Positions 1 through 7,463 of a stretch of DNA of 14,063 bases are shown here, one piece after another. The notes under the pieces were generated by a model. It was not told where the DNA came from. It searched no databases and saw only the letters and a program-made list of their open reading frames with translations. This DNA comes from Paracoccaceae bacterium. GTDB taxonomy: Bacteria; Pseudomonadota; Alphaproteobacteria; Rhodobacterales; Rhodobacteraceae. Made by a program: the position numbers and the translations under genes. The DNA is taken from assembly GCA_023254015.1 (NCBI GenBank), contig JALQYS010000582.1:1-14063 (forward strand). Reading direction: 5' to 3'. Position 1 is the first letter of the stretch. Each line of letters begins with the position of its first letter.

Positions 1-1020
1 GAAAAGATGCAGCGCCCCCGGCGCGGGGTCGAAGCGGCAGGTCTGGCCCTCGGCGATCCGGACCTGGCCCGAGACCTTGGCGATGAAATCGACCGCGCCC
101 GTCATGTGGAGAAGCTGCACCTCGCCCAGATGTTCGATCAACCGCACCTGGCCCGAAAGGCAACCCGCTTCCGACAGGACCAGGTCCTCGGGGCGCAGGC
201 CCAGATGGCCCTCGGGTCCGGGCAGATCCAGGCCGGTGGCCAGCCGCAGCCCGCCCTTCAGCACCGCCTCTTGCCCCTGAAACCCCACGGGAAAGATGTT
301 CATCGCGGGCGATCCGATGAAGCCCGCCACAAAGAGATTGGCCGGCTGGCGGTATAGCTCCACCGGACGGCCCACCTGCTCGATCCGGCCCGCTCGCAGG
401 ACGACGATCCGGTCGGCCAGCGTCATGGCCTCGACCTGGTCATGGGTCACATAGATCATCGTCGTGCCCGGCAGGGATTTCTTCAGTGCGGCCAGTTCCA
501 CCCGTGTCGAGGCGCGAAGGGCTGCGTCAAGGTTCGACAGCGGCTCGTCAAACAGGAACACCCCGGCCTGGCGCGTGATGGCCCGACCGATGGCCACGCG
601 CTGACGCTGGCCGCCCGACAGCGCCTTGGGATAGCGTTTCAGATAGGGCGTCAGCTGCAATCGCTCGGCCGCCTGGGCCACGCGGGCGGCGATCTCGGCG
701 CGCTGCAGGCCTGCGACCTGCAACCCGAAGGCCATGTTTTCAAAGACCGTCATATGGGGGTAAAGCGCATAGGATTGAAAGACCATGGCGATGCCGCGTT
801 CGGCCGGGGCCACCTTGTTCATCACCCTGCCGTCGATCTGGAAGGTGCCAGAGGTGATCTCTTCCAGCCCCGCGATGCAGCGGAGCAGCGTGGATTTGCC
901 GCAGCCCGAAGGGCCGACGAAGGCCACGAATTCTCCGGATTGGATGTCCAGGTCGATGCCATGCAGGACGGGCATGGTGCCAAAGGTCTTGGTGACGGCG
1001 CGCAGGGCAAGTTCGGCCAT
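1..1020 (-). CDS. Sugar ABC transporter ATP-binding protein (UgpC/MsmK/MalK type), 3' end beyond window
   Basis: This is the cytoplasmic ATPase that powers the sugar-type importer encoded upstream. I translated 340 codons from ATG at 1020 with no stop, so the C-terminus lies left of the window. Visible motifs are Walker A GPSGCGKST (about residues 36-44), Q-loop Q82, signature LSGGQ (134-138), Walker B VFLFDEP (154-160), D-loop SNLD and H-loop H193. A MalK-type C-terminal regulatory region follows, with GLRPEDL near 275-281. Family members are usually 330-370 residues, so little is missing. The start is supported by GGGAGG (1026-1031), five bases before the ATG. The stop of the preceding oxidase gene lies one base upstream (TGACATG), implying translational coupling. 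It is last in the operon and is the only ATPase there for the two MalF/MalG permeases. The family call is firm; the substrate is inferred from the neighbours. Confidence 0.95.
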   Translation of the reverse strand, partial: MAELALRAVTKTFGTMPVLHGIDLDIQSGEFVAFVGPSGCGKSTLLRCIAGLEEITSGTFQIDGRVMNKVAPAERGIAMVFQSYALYPHMTVFENMAFGLQVAGLQRAEIAARVAQAAERLQLTPYLKRYPKALSGGQRQRVAIGRAITRQAGVFLFDEPLSNLDAALRASTRVELAALKKSLPGTTMIYVTHDQVEAMTLADRIVVLRAGRIEQVGRPVELYRQPANLFVAGFIGSPAMNIFPVGFQGQEAVLKGGLRLATGLDLPGPEGHLGLRPEDLVLSEAGCLSGQVRLIEHLGEVQLLHMTGAVDFIAKVSGQVRIAEGQTCRFDPAPGALHLF

Positions 1021-1021
1021 G

Positions 1022-2383
1022 TCAGCCTCCCGGGGTCAGGGTGGAGAGATAGCGCACCAGGGCGCCGGGGGTCTGGTTCACGATCTCGGCTGCGTTGCGC
1101 CGCGAGATGGCGGCGCGCACGATCCGCGCGCCCAGATAGCGGATCGGTTCGGGCGGCAGGCGGCTGCGGCCCTTCAGGCCCACAAGGCCGGAACGCGCCC
1201 AATGGTCGGGACGCCCCAGCACTAGGCTGGTCAGGATATGGGCACCGACCGGGGTCTGGGCGATGCCGGTGCCGTTGAAGCCGATGCCATAGAAGATGTT
1301 GGGATCGGTGCTCAGCCGGCCAAAGATCGGCAGATGCTGGGCGGTGCAATCAATCGGCCCGGTCCAGTCATGGGTCATGGGCGGGGCGCCAGGATAGACC
1401 CGCGCGAGTTCTTCAAGGTTGGCCGCCACGCCCCCGGCATTGCGGTTGAACCCCGGGCCGAGGTGGTCGCCCAGGCTGATCCGCCCGCTGCCCCGGCCAA
1501 AGATCAATCGGCCCCCTGGCGTCTGCTGCCAATACAGCACATGGGCCTGGGCATCGCAGACCGAAGCGCCCTTCAGGCCAAGATCGGCCATGGGTTCGGT
1601 CGCGATGATCTGGCTGTCGACCACGTAAAGATAGGGATGCAGCTCGCGGATCGCGGCGCTCCAGGCATTGGTGGCCAGCACCACTTTCTCCGCCCGGACC
1701 CTGCCGCCCGGGGCGATCAGCTGGCAGGGCGCGCCGCCTTCGATGCGGCTAACCGGGGTCGCCTCATGAACCGTGATCCCCCGTTGCAGGGCCAGCGCCC
1801 GCAGCCCCAGCGCCAGTTTCGCCGGATGCACGCTGCCCGCGCGGTCCTCGATGACGCCAAGGTACGAGCTGTCGGTCCCGGTCCGCGCCCGGATCTGGGC
1901 GGCGTCGAGCGGCCTTATCGGCGCGCCGCCTTTCAATGCCCCATCCCAGGCCCCCTCTTGCGCGCGGGAACTGGCGGTCCAAAGCCAGCCGCCCAGCCGC
2001 AGGTCCATGTCGATCTGGCCCGAGGTCTGCAGCGCCTCCAGCTCGTCTATCGCATCGCAGGTGGCGCGGGCGAGGCTTTCGGCCTCGGGGCCGACAAGGC
2101 GGGTCAGCAGGTCGATCTCGGCCCACCAGGAATGGACCTGCCCCCCATTGCGCCCCGAGGCGCCACCGCCGCAGATATCGGCCTCAAGCACCGTGATCTT
2201 CAGCTGGGGCGCGGCGGCGCGCAGACGCAGGGCGGTCCAAAGGCCAAGATAGCCGCCACCGACGATGGCAACATCGGTGGTGATGTCAGACCCAAGCGGC
2301 GGGGTAGCGGCGCGGGCACCCGCGTCTTGCAGCCAAAAGCTGCGATGCGGGGGGCTGAGGGGGCGGAGATGGTGGGTCGTCAT
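1022..2383 (-). CDS. FAD-dependent amine/amino acid oxidase (DAO family, PuuB/OrdL-like) inside the frl-like operon
   Basis: The product is a 453-residue flavoenzyme of the D-amino acid oxidase fold. The N-terminal dinucleotide-binding motif VGGGYLG is at about 41-47, with the acidic residue closing the second strand at E67. The PuuB/OrdL-type motif GASGRNGG is at 74-81, and the C-terminal FAD-contacting segment contains GIGFNGTG. Family members oxidise C-N bonds of amines, cyclic amino acids or Amadori compounds, giving H2O2 or passing electrons to an acceptor. There is no signal peptide, so it is cytoplasmic. The start codon overlaps the stop of the kinase gene by four bases (ATGA). Its place between an FrlD-like kinase and the transporter ATPase suggests that it acts on the imported compound (amadoriase-like) or on the amine released by the deglycase. 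Bacillus subtilis has an FAD oxidase gene, yurR, near its frl genes (from memory). The exact substrate is unknown. Confidence 0.85.
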   Translation of the reverse strand: MTTHHLRPLSPPHRSFWLQDAGARAATPPLGSDITTDVAIVGGGYLGLWTALRLRAAAPQLKITVLEADICGGGASGRNGGQVHSWWAEIDLLTRLVGPEAESLARATCDAIDELEALQTSGQIDMDLRLGGWLWTASSRAQEGAWDGALKGGAPIRPLDAAQIRARTGTDSSYLGVIEDRAGSVHPAKLALGLRALALQRGITVHEATPVSRIEGGAPCQLIAPGGRVRAEKVVLATNAWSAAIRELHPYLYVVDSQIIATEPMADLGLKGASVCDAQAHVLYWQQTPGGRLIFGRGSGRISLGDHLGPGFNRNAGGVAANLEELARVYPGAPPMTHDWTGPIDCTAQHLPIFGRLSTDPNIFYGIGFNGTGIAQTPVGAHILTSLVLGRPDHWARSGLVGLKGRSRLPPEPIRYLGARIVRAAISRRNAAEIVNQTPGALVRYLSTLTPGG

Positions 2384-3210
2384 GCCTGACCCCCTGTGAC
2401 ATGGGCGTAAGCGGTCAGGACCTGCGCCGGGATCGGGGCGGGGTCTTGCGGAAAGCCGCCCTGGTGGCCGCAGGTCAGGGCTGCGGCCTTGGCGGCCAGG
2501 GCCAGGGCCTCGGGCGCGGGGCGGCCTTTGACGCGGTATTCGGCCAGGAAGGTCGCGATGAAACTGTCACCCGCGCCGCAGGTGTCCACCACCTGCGCCG
2601 GTGCTGCCGCCACATGGTGCAGGGTGCTGCCATCGTGGAAAAAGGCGCCCTCTGCCCCGCATGTCAGCACGACCTGCCGCGCTCCGCGCTCCAGAAGCGC
2701 CGCGATCTCGGCCCGCGGCGCGCCCTGGCCCGAGGCGAGGACCAGGGGCACGCCCGTCACGTCCTGCTCTTGGTGCCGGGTCGAGAGATCGAGGCTGAAG
2801 CCCACCCCCTGACCCAGCAGGTCGCGCACCAAAGCGGGGGCGGTATTGGTGCCCAGATGGACCCAAGACGCTCCGGCCAGCGCCTGCATCCGGGGCGCAT
2901 CAGGAATGTAATGCAGCCCGCAGCCCAGATCCTCCAAGAGAAAGCGGCGGTCGCCCGCGACCTCTTCCAGCAGGGTCACGGCGGTGGTGCCGGGCAGGAT
3001 CTCCATCTCATCCCTCAGCCCCGCCTTCAGGACGGCTTCCCGCATCAGGGCGCCGGTTGCATCCGCCCCCACCGCGCCGAAGTAGCGCGCCTGCAGCCCC
3101 ATGCGGTGCCACTGCACCGCCACGTTCAGCGCATTGCCGCCAAAGGCCATCTGGCCCCGCGTCAGGAAAAGGTCGAGGCAATTGTCTCCGACCGCGATCA
3201 CTTGGGTCAT
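2380..3210 (-). CDS. frlD: PfkB-family sugar kinase, FrlD-like (fructosamine/fructoselysine 6-kinase)
   Basis: The product is a 276-residue ribokinase-fold kinase, predicted to phosphorylate the C6 hydroxyl of an imported Amadori product using ATP. The N-terminus (VIAVGDNCLDLF, then FGGNALNVAV at about 23-32) resembles the start I recall for E. coli FrlD (IGDNCVDIY... GGNAVNVAV). The PfkB signature DTCGAGDSF is at 209-217, with the presumed catalytic Asp at 215. The length is close to FrlD (261). I chose ATG at 3208-3210. The same frame stays open upstream to 3465, but that part only translates the inside of the permease gene and looks unlike a kinase. The start overlaps the permease stop (ATGA), and its own stop overlaps the oxidase start in the same way. 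Position directly after the permeases matches frlD in B. subtilis. A generic fructokinase is the alternative, but the FrlB-like gene in the same operon argues for the Frl role. Confidence 0.82.
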   Translation of the reverse strand: MTQVIAVGDNCLDLFLTRGQMAFGGNALNVAVQWHRMGLQARYFGAVGADATGALMREAVLKAGLRDEMEILPGTTAVTLLEEVAGDRRFLLEDLGCGLHYIPDAPRMQALAGASWVHLGTNTAPALVRDLLGQGVGFSLDLSTRHQEQDVTGVPLVLASGQGAPRAEIAALLERGARQVVLTCGAEGAFFHDGSTLHHVAAAPAQVVDTCGAGDSFIATFLAEYRVKGRPAPEALALAAKAAALTCGHQGGFPQDPAPIPAQVLTAYAHVTGGQA

Positions 3211-4028
3211 TTGCCGATCCCTTCGGTCAGGCCACGGATGAAATAGCGTTGCGTCAGGAAGAAGAGGATCACGATGGGCAGGGCCGAGATCGTCATGGCG
3301 GCAAAGAGGGTGGCGAAATTGGTGCCCTGTTTGGACAGCATCGACGACAGGCCCACGGGCAGCGTCTGCACGCCGGGGCTGTTGGTGAAGATCATGGCGA
3401 AGAGGTATTCGTTCCAGGCAAAGAGGATATGCAGCACGATGCAAGAGATCAGGATCGGGCTGCACAAAGGCAGGATGATGCGGCGAAAGATCGTGCCGGG
3501 GCTGGCGCCATCCATGGTCGCGGCCTCGTCCAGGTCGCGCGGCAGGTCCAGCATATAGGCGCGGATCAGGAAGGTGGTGAAGGGCACGCGAAAGGCGGTA
3601 TAAAGCAGGATCAGCGCGCCCTGCGTGTCATAGATCCCAAGGCCCTGCAGCATCCGCACCAGGGGCACCAGGGCCACGGTGGGCGAAAGCATCATGCCAC
3701 CCAGGATGAAAGCCACAAAGAGGGGCTGGCCGGGCATCGGCGTCCGCGTCAAACCATAGGCCGTCCAGGCGCTGATCGCCACGGTGGTGACGGTGGAAAC
3801 CAGCGTGACCAGCAGGCTGGAGGCCAGAAACCCCCGCGTGGCTGCCCAGGCGGCCGCATAATGGGTCAGCGCCCAGCTATCGGGCAGGCCAAAGGGCGTG
3901 TCAAAGATCTGGGAATTGCTGCGAAACCCGTTCAGCGCCATCCACAAAAGCGGATAGATCACCAGAACCCCCAGCGAGAGAAGCAGCGCCCAAAGGAAGG
4001 CGCGCGCCATGGCGGGCCAAAAGCTCAT
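3207..4028 (-). CDS. Sugar ABC transporter permease, MalG type
   Basis: This is a 273-residue inner-membrane subunit with six predicted hydrophobic segments. The first follows the N-terminus MSFWPAMARAFLWALLLSLG. The cytoplasmic EAA loop, which docks on the ATPase, is visible as LPRDLDEAATMDGAS followed by FRRIILPL. The sequence ends with the family-typical tail QRYFIRGLTEGIGK, as in MalG/LacG/UgpE relatives. The start at 4028 is chosen because it overlaps the stop of the partner permease by four bases (ATGA) and gives the normal family length. The open frame upstream to 4706 only re-reads the other permease gene. It pairs with the MalF-type subunit encoded just upstream, and corresponds by position to FrlM in the B. 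subtilis fructosamine importer. The substrate is inferred. Confidence 0.93.
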   Translation of the reverse strand: MSFWPAMARAFLWALLLSLGVLVIYPLLWMALNGFRSNSQIFDTPFGLPDSWALTHYAAAWAATRGFLASSLLVTLVSTVTTVAISAWTAYGLTRTPMPGQPLFVAFILGGMMLSPTVALVPLVRMLQGLGIYDTQGALILLYTAFRVPFTTFLIRAYMLDLPRDLDEAATMDGASPGTIFRRIILPLCSPILISCIVLHILFAWNEYLFAMIFTNSPGVQTLPVGLSSMLSKQGTNFATLFAAMTISALPIVILFFLTQRYFIRGLTEGIGK

Positions 4029-4966
4029 GTCACCCTCCGCCGGGCATTCAGCCAAAGTTGCGCCAACCCGCAGGCCATGGTGACGGCAAAGATCAGGCTG
4101 CCGATCGCCGCCGCATAGCCCATGTCGTTCTGGTTGAAGCCCTGTTCGTAAAGCCAGGTGCCCAGGACCTGGCTGGCATTGTTCGGCCCGCCTCCGGTCA
4201 TCACCATGACCTCGTTGAAGACCTGAAAGGCGCCGGTCACGGTGATGATCACCATCAGCCCGGTCATCTCGCGGGTCATGGGCAGGGTGATCGACCAGAT
4301 CTGGCGCAGGGCCCCTGCCCCATCCATCCGCGCTGCGTCGTAAAGCTCGGCGGGGATCTTCTGGATCGCGACCGAGAACAGAAGCGCCGCATAGCCGAAG
4401 CCCTGCCATTGGCTCATGGCGATGATGGCATAGATCGCCGTGTCGGGATCGCCCAGCCAGACGCGGGACCACGCGCCCAGCCCCAGGCCCTGCAGGACCC
4501 CATCCATAAGCCCCATCCCGGGCTGATAGATGAAATAGAACAAGAGCCCCGTCACCGTGGTCGAAATCGCCGAGGGGATGAAATAGACCGCCCGCCAAAA
4601 GGCCCGGGCGCGGGGCGAGCCAAGCCCCTCGATGATCGCGGCCAGAAGGAAGGCGCCAAAGACCTGGAAGAGGACCGAGATCACCGCATAGGCCAGGTTG
4701 TTCCACAGGGCGAGGCCGATGACCGGATCTTCGGTCAGACGCCGGTAGTTCTCAAGCCCCGCCGGAGAGGTCTCGCCGGTGAAGATGTCCTGGTGGGTCA
4801 GGCTGACGCGGAAATTGTCGATGATGGGCCAATAGACAAAGGATCCCACAAGCGCCACCGCAACCGCAACCCAGCGCAGCCGCCAGAACTCTTGGATCAC
4901 CCGGCGCGAGGTCGCGCCGGGCTCCTGGCGCGTCGCCGCGCCGGGATCTTGGTGGATATCGGTCAC
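4025..4966 (-). CDS. Sugar ABC transporter permease, MalF type
   Basis: This is a 313-residue inner-membrane permease with about six transmembrane segments. They include WVAVAVALVGSFVYW near residue 30, FQVFGAFLLAAII and GLMVIITVTGAFQVF. The EAA loop reads ELYDAARMDGAGALRQI, then ITLPM, the docking site for the ATPase. I chose the GTG at 4964-4966 because it forms a GTGA overlap with the stop of the binding-protein gene and starts a plausible short cytoplasmic N-terminus (VTDIHQDPG). The ATG at 5095 would add 43 Arg/Gly-rich residues read from the binding-protein gene in another frame. It forms the membrane channel with the MalG-type protein. By position it matches FrlN of B. subtilis. Confidence 0.92.
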   Translation of the reverse strand: MTDIHQDPGAATRQEPGATSRRVIQEFWRLRWVAVAVALVGSFVYWPIIDNFRVSLTHQDIFTGETSPAGLENYRRLTEDPVIGLALWNNLAYAVISVLFQVFGAFLLAAIIEGLGSPRARAFWRAVYFIPSAISTTVTGLLFYFIYQPGMGLMDGVLQGLGLGAWSRVWLGDPDTAIYAIIAMSQWQGFGYAALLFSVAIQKIPAELYDAARMDGAGALRQIWSITLPMTREMTGLMVIITVTGAFQVFNEVMVMTGGGPNNASQVLGTWLYEQGFNQNDMGYAAAIGSLIFAVTMACGLAQLWLNARRRVT

Positions 4967-6249
4967 TTGGCGTCTTCCGCGGCGGCGCGAACGCCTTCCA
5001 TAACCTCTTCGGCCGTCATCGTGCCGCCCAACAGCGCCTGCGAGCCGTTCAGCCAGGCCGTGGCGACCTTGGGATGGTTCACCGTATCCAGCCACTGGAT
5101 CAGATAAGAGGCCTCGGCGATGTCCTGCAACCCGCCCACGACCGAGGGGTTCATCGTGGCCGGATCGGCACCGCCCACCACGGCAGAGGGCTGGCCATAG
5201 GGCGGGGCCGAGAGGAGCTTGCCATTCTCGGGCGTGGTGGCGAATTTCAGGAAATCCAGCGCCAGCGGCACGTTTTCCGAAGCGGTCGAGATCATGTAAC
5301 CCTCGGGCGCGCCCTCAAGCGCCATGGGATCGCCCTTGGCCTCCTTGGGCGCGGGCAGGATAAAATGGCCGAACTCTTCGGGCTTCAAGACCGTGCTGGC
5401 CGAGGCGGAATTGTCGAACTCGATGATCTCTTGGTAATACATCGCGGCCTTGCCATCCGAGAGCATCTGCAGGGCGGATTGATAGGCGATGCCGTTCATC
5501 TCGGGGCCCACGGTGCAGCGTGCGGCAAGCTCGGACAGGCGGTTCAGTGTGGTGACATAGCCCGGGTCGGTATAGGTCGCGGTGGCGGGGTCGAAATCGG
5601 CCTCGAGCACGGCGCGGGGCACGTCATGGGCCAGCATCTGGCCCACGTAATGCAGCCCCACCCAGGGCGATTTGTTGCCAACCGCGATCGGCGTGATCCC
5701 CTTGGCCTTCAGCGTGTCGCAGGCGGCCAGAAGGTCCTCAAACGTCTCGGGCACTTCGATCCCGGCCTCGGCGAAGATCGGCTTGGAATAGCCCATGAAC
5801 TTGGCGTCCAGATACAGCGGCACGCCGTATTTCTTGCCGCCATAGGCAAAGGCATCCACCGCCGAGGGCGCAAGCGTCTTGCCCCAGTCGCTGTCCAGCA
5901 CCTCGGTCAGATCGACCGCCCTTTGCCCGCGCACCAGGTTGCCACCCCAGGTCCCGGTCCAGGAAAAGAAGACGTCGGGCATGGCATTCGACGCCAAAAG
6001 CGTCTTGGTCTTGGCCTTGACGCTGTCGTCATCCTCTTGGATCAGCTCGATCGTCACGCCGGGATGGGCCGCCATGTAGGCCGCGGCCAGGGTTTCGAAA
6101 TAGGGCCGCAGGCGTTCGGAGCCGAATTTGGTCATCACCCGCAGGTTGCCCTCATGGGTCACGGGGGCTGCGGGGTCGGCCACCAGAGTCTCGGCGGCCA
6201 AAGGCGTGGACAGGACGGCCAAAAGCGCGGCCAGGGGGATCAGGCGCAT
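4963..6249 (-). CDS. Extracellular solute-binding protein, family 1 (sugar type), frl-like importer
   Basis: This is a 428-residue periplasmic binding protein. A classic Sec signal peptide is seen: MRLIPLAALLAVLSTPLAA, with probable cleavage around residue 19-20 before ET. The mature part starts with the family-1 pattern LRVMTKFGSERLRPYFETLA. It continues with HPGVTIELIQEDDD, then MPDVFFSWTGTW, and later the cluster-B-like region AAMYYQE. Length and layout fit MalE/UgpB-type proteins that bind sugars or sugar conjugates. A Shine-Dalgarno GGAG lies seven bases before the ATG. The gene is second in the operon, after the deglycase, and is coupled by GTGA to the MalF-type permease. By position it corresponds to FrlO, the fructosamine-binding protein of B. 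subtilis. The ligand itself cannot be read from sequence. Confidence 0.92.
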   Translation of the reverse strand: MRLIPLAALLAVLSTPLAAETLVADPAAPVTHEGNLRVMTKFGSERLRPYFETLAAAYMAAHPGVTIELIQEDDDSVKAKTKTLLASNAMPDVFFSWTGTWGGNLVRGQRAVDLTEVLDSDWGKTLAPSAVDAFAYGGKKYGVPLYLDAKFMGYSKPIFAEAGIEVPETFEDLLAACDTLKAKGITPIAVGNKSPWVGLHYVGQMLAHDVPRAVLEADFDPATATYTDPGYVTTLNRLSELAARCTVGPEMNGIAYQSALQMLSDGKAAMYYQEIIEFDNSASASTVLKPEEFGHFILPAPKEAKGDPMALEGAPEGYMISTASENVPLALDFLKFATTPENGKLLSAPPYGQPSAVVGGADPATMNPSVVGGLQDIAEASYLIQWLDTVNHPKVATAWLNGSQALLGGTMTAEEVMEGVRAAAEDAK

Positions 6250-6294
6250 GGAAATCTCCGTGTTGAGGGGAAGGGCCTTTGGCCTCTGGGATTG

Positions 6295-6316
6295 GGGGCG
6301 CCTGAGGCGGCGCCCC
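6295..6316 (-). other. Strong intercistronic stem-loop between deglycase and binding-protein genes
   Basis: A perfect 8-bp inverted repeat, GGGGCGCC (6295-6302) and GGCGCCCC (6309-6316), is separated by a 6-base loop. It lies in the 75-bp gap between the deglycase stop and the binding-protein ribosome-binding site. No T-run follows in the direction of transcription, so it is unlikely to be a simple intrinsic terminator. Such stems often protect or shape the ends of mRNA segments, letting the binding protein be made in excess over neighbours. That role is inferred. Confidence 0.5.
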
Positions 6317-6324
6317 GGATTGGA

Positions 6325-7335
6325 TCAGTATTCGACGCGCTTGTAATAGCGCCGCGTGGTCAGAGGATGATCGCGCAGGACCTCCAGATGGGCGCTGAGC
6401 CGTTCCAGCAAAGTCGCCAGCAGGATCGGAGAGATCAGGGCGCGCAACGCGGGCGACACGCCCGGAAGCGCCACTTCGGCGGCATCCAGCACATGGACCT
6501 TGTCGGTATAGCGGCGCAGGAAACGGTCGACCCGCTCGCCCAAGGGCCGCAAAGCATCCTCGCCCTTGAACAGGAAGACGCTGACCCCCGGCTCCACCAG
6601 TTCCAGCGTGCCATGGAAGAAATCGGCGGCATGGACGGGGCGGGTGCGGATCCATTGCATCTCTTCCAGGATGCACATGCCGTAGTAATGCGCCTGCGGC
6701 CAGACCGAGCCCGCGCCGGTGAAGATATGCCAGGGTTCATCCTTGATCGTGGCGGCGAGCGCCGCGGCCTTGGGCTCATAGGCCTCTTTGGCGGCGACCA
6801 AGAGGGGCGGAAGGCTGGCCAGTTCGGCCATCAGCGCGGGGGCCTGCGCATTCCCGGTCTCGGCCAGAAGGGCCAGGGCGATGATCAGCGTCTGCAGGTA
6901 GAAGCTTTCGGACGAAGTGTCATCCTCGGCGAAATTGGTGAAGGTGTGGGTCGCATCACGGGCCAGGGGCGTGTCGGCATGGCCGGTCAGGGTCAGGGTG
7001 GTGACGCCGCGCGCCTTCAGGAAGGCCAGGAGTTCGACGCTTTCGCGCGTGGTGCCCGACAGCGAGGGGATGATGACCAGGGCCTGCGCGTCCAGCCCCT
7101 TGGGAGGGTCCAGCACGACCTGGGCGGGGTAAAGCGCCTCGACCGCGAAAGCGCTGTGGCGGCGGATCACGTCGATTGCGGGCAGCGTCAAAAGCTGCAC
7201 CCCCCCGGTGCCCATGAAGTAGATGCGCTGGATCCCGCGGTCCAGAAGATCGCGCATCAGGGGGCGGATCGTGGCCGAAAGCGCGATGGCGCCGGATTGG
7301 ATGCGCAGGAAACGGTCTGTGTCGAAGTTCAGCAT
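6325..7335 (-). CDS. frlB: SIS-domain sugar-phosphate deglycase, FrlB/FraB-like
   Basis: The product has 336 residues with two SIS (phosphosugar isomerase) domains. Predicted reaction: a 6-phosphorylated fructosyl-amino acid is split to glucose 6-phosphate and free amino acid in the cytoplasm. SIS-1 shows the phosphosugar-binding pattern PSLSGTTRES at about 90-99. In SIS-2, E225 (EEMQW) and H241 (FFHGTLELVEPG) are 16 residues apart. This is the spacing I find between the matching Glu and His in recalled E. coli FrlB, where the segment reads RHGPLEIVEPG; Salmonella FraB uses E214 and H230. The C-terminus TTRRYYKRVEY also resembles FrlB (RRYYGGLVEY). Length is close to FrlB (340). AAGGA (7342-7346) sits six bases before the ATG. 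It is the first gene of the operon, behind two LacI-type operators. The FrlB family is well supported; whether fructosyl-lysine, -asparagine, -glutamine or alpha-fructosamines are preferred is unknown. Confidence 0.83.
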   Translation of the reverse strand: MLNFDTDRFLRIQSGAIALSATIRPLMRDLLDRGIQRIYFMGTGGVQLLTLPAIDVIRRHSAFAVEALYPAQVVLDPPKGLDAQALVIIPSLSGTTRESVELLAFLKARGVTTLTLTGHADTPLARDATHTFTNFAEDDTSSESFYLQTLIIALALLAETGNAQAPALMAELASLPPLLVAAKEAYEPKAAALAATIKDEPWHIFTGAGSVWPQAHYYGMCILEEMQWIRTRPVHAADFFHGTLELVEPGVSVFLFKGEDALRPLGERVDRFLRRYTDKVHVLDAAEVALPGVSPALRALISPILLATLLERLSAHLEVLRDHPLTTRRYYKRVEY

Positions 7336-7353
7336 GAGCAGTCCTTGGCTGGC

Positions 7354-7369
7354 ATGAGAACGATCTCAT
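7354..7369. promoter_or_regulatory. LacI-type operator O1
   Basis: A 16-bp palindrome reads ATGAGAAC/GATCTCAT, with a central CG and 15 of 16 symmetric positions (one mismatched pair). This is the usual form of a LacI/GalR-family operator. It sits 19 bp upstream of the deglycase start codon and immediately downstream of the lacI-type gene, so that regulator is the natural ligand. It shares the exact 11-mer CGATCTCATAC with O2. Confidence 0.65.
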
Positions 7370-7398
7370 ACCGGGGTTGAAAAAACTCGGTCGCCGAT

Positions 7399-7414
7399 GT
7401 GGGACCGATCTCAT
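7399..7414. promoter_or_regulatory. LacI-type operator O2
   Basis: This is a second copy of the operator core. The right half GATCTCAT is identical to O1, while the left half GTGGGACC is degenerate (5 of 8 positions symmetric). The centres of O1 and O2 are exactly 45 bp apart, about four helical turns, which suits cooperative or looped binding. O2 lies next to the best promoter candidate, where binding would block initiation. Confidence 0.5.
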
Positions 7415-7416
7415 AC

Positions 7417-7446
7417 AGGCTATGTGCAGAGCCCCGCCCTTGGCAA
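7417..7446 (-). promoter_or_regulatory. Candidate promoter of the frl-like operon
   Basis: On the minus strand, TTGCCA (7441-7446) and TAGCCT (7417-7422) are separated by 18 bases and form a modest sigma-70-like pair. Initiation would fall in operator O2. The -35 element overlaps a small inverted repeat (CCCTT 7437-7441, AAGGG 7445-7449), the only structure after the lacI-type stop, with no T-run in that direction. Both elements are imperfect, so read-through from the regulator gene is also possible. Confidence 0.3.
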
Positions 7447-7463
7447 GGGGGATTTTCAGCGCC

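Noticed and set aside
3057..4118. Plus-strand open frame of 353 codons, plus several others of similar size opposite the transporter genes.
   Set aside because: The compositions are biased toward Gly, Arg, His and Gln, with no motif. The minus-strand permeases and kinase explain the region.
4029..4706. Extension of the MalG-type permease frame upstream to 4706.
   Set aside because: The extra 226 residues are the MalF-type gene read in another frame. The ATGA overlap at 4025-4028 marks the real start.
5074..7380. A 768-codon open frame on the plus strand.
   Set aside because: It lies fully antisense to the binding-protein and deglycase genes, which have clear motifs. Its product is His/Gly/Gln-rich with no recognisable domain. 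Long antisense frames are normal in high-GC DNA.
7437..7449. Inverted repeat CCCTT-GGC-AAGGG after the lacI-type gene as an intrinsic terminator.
   Set aside because: The stem is only 5 bp and no T-run follows in the minus direction. The nearby ATTTT lies on the plus-strand side, where no gene needs it.
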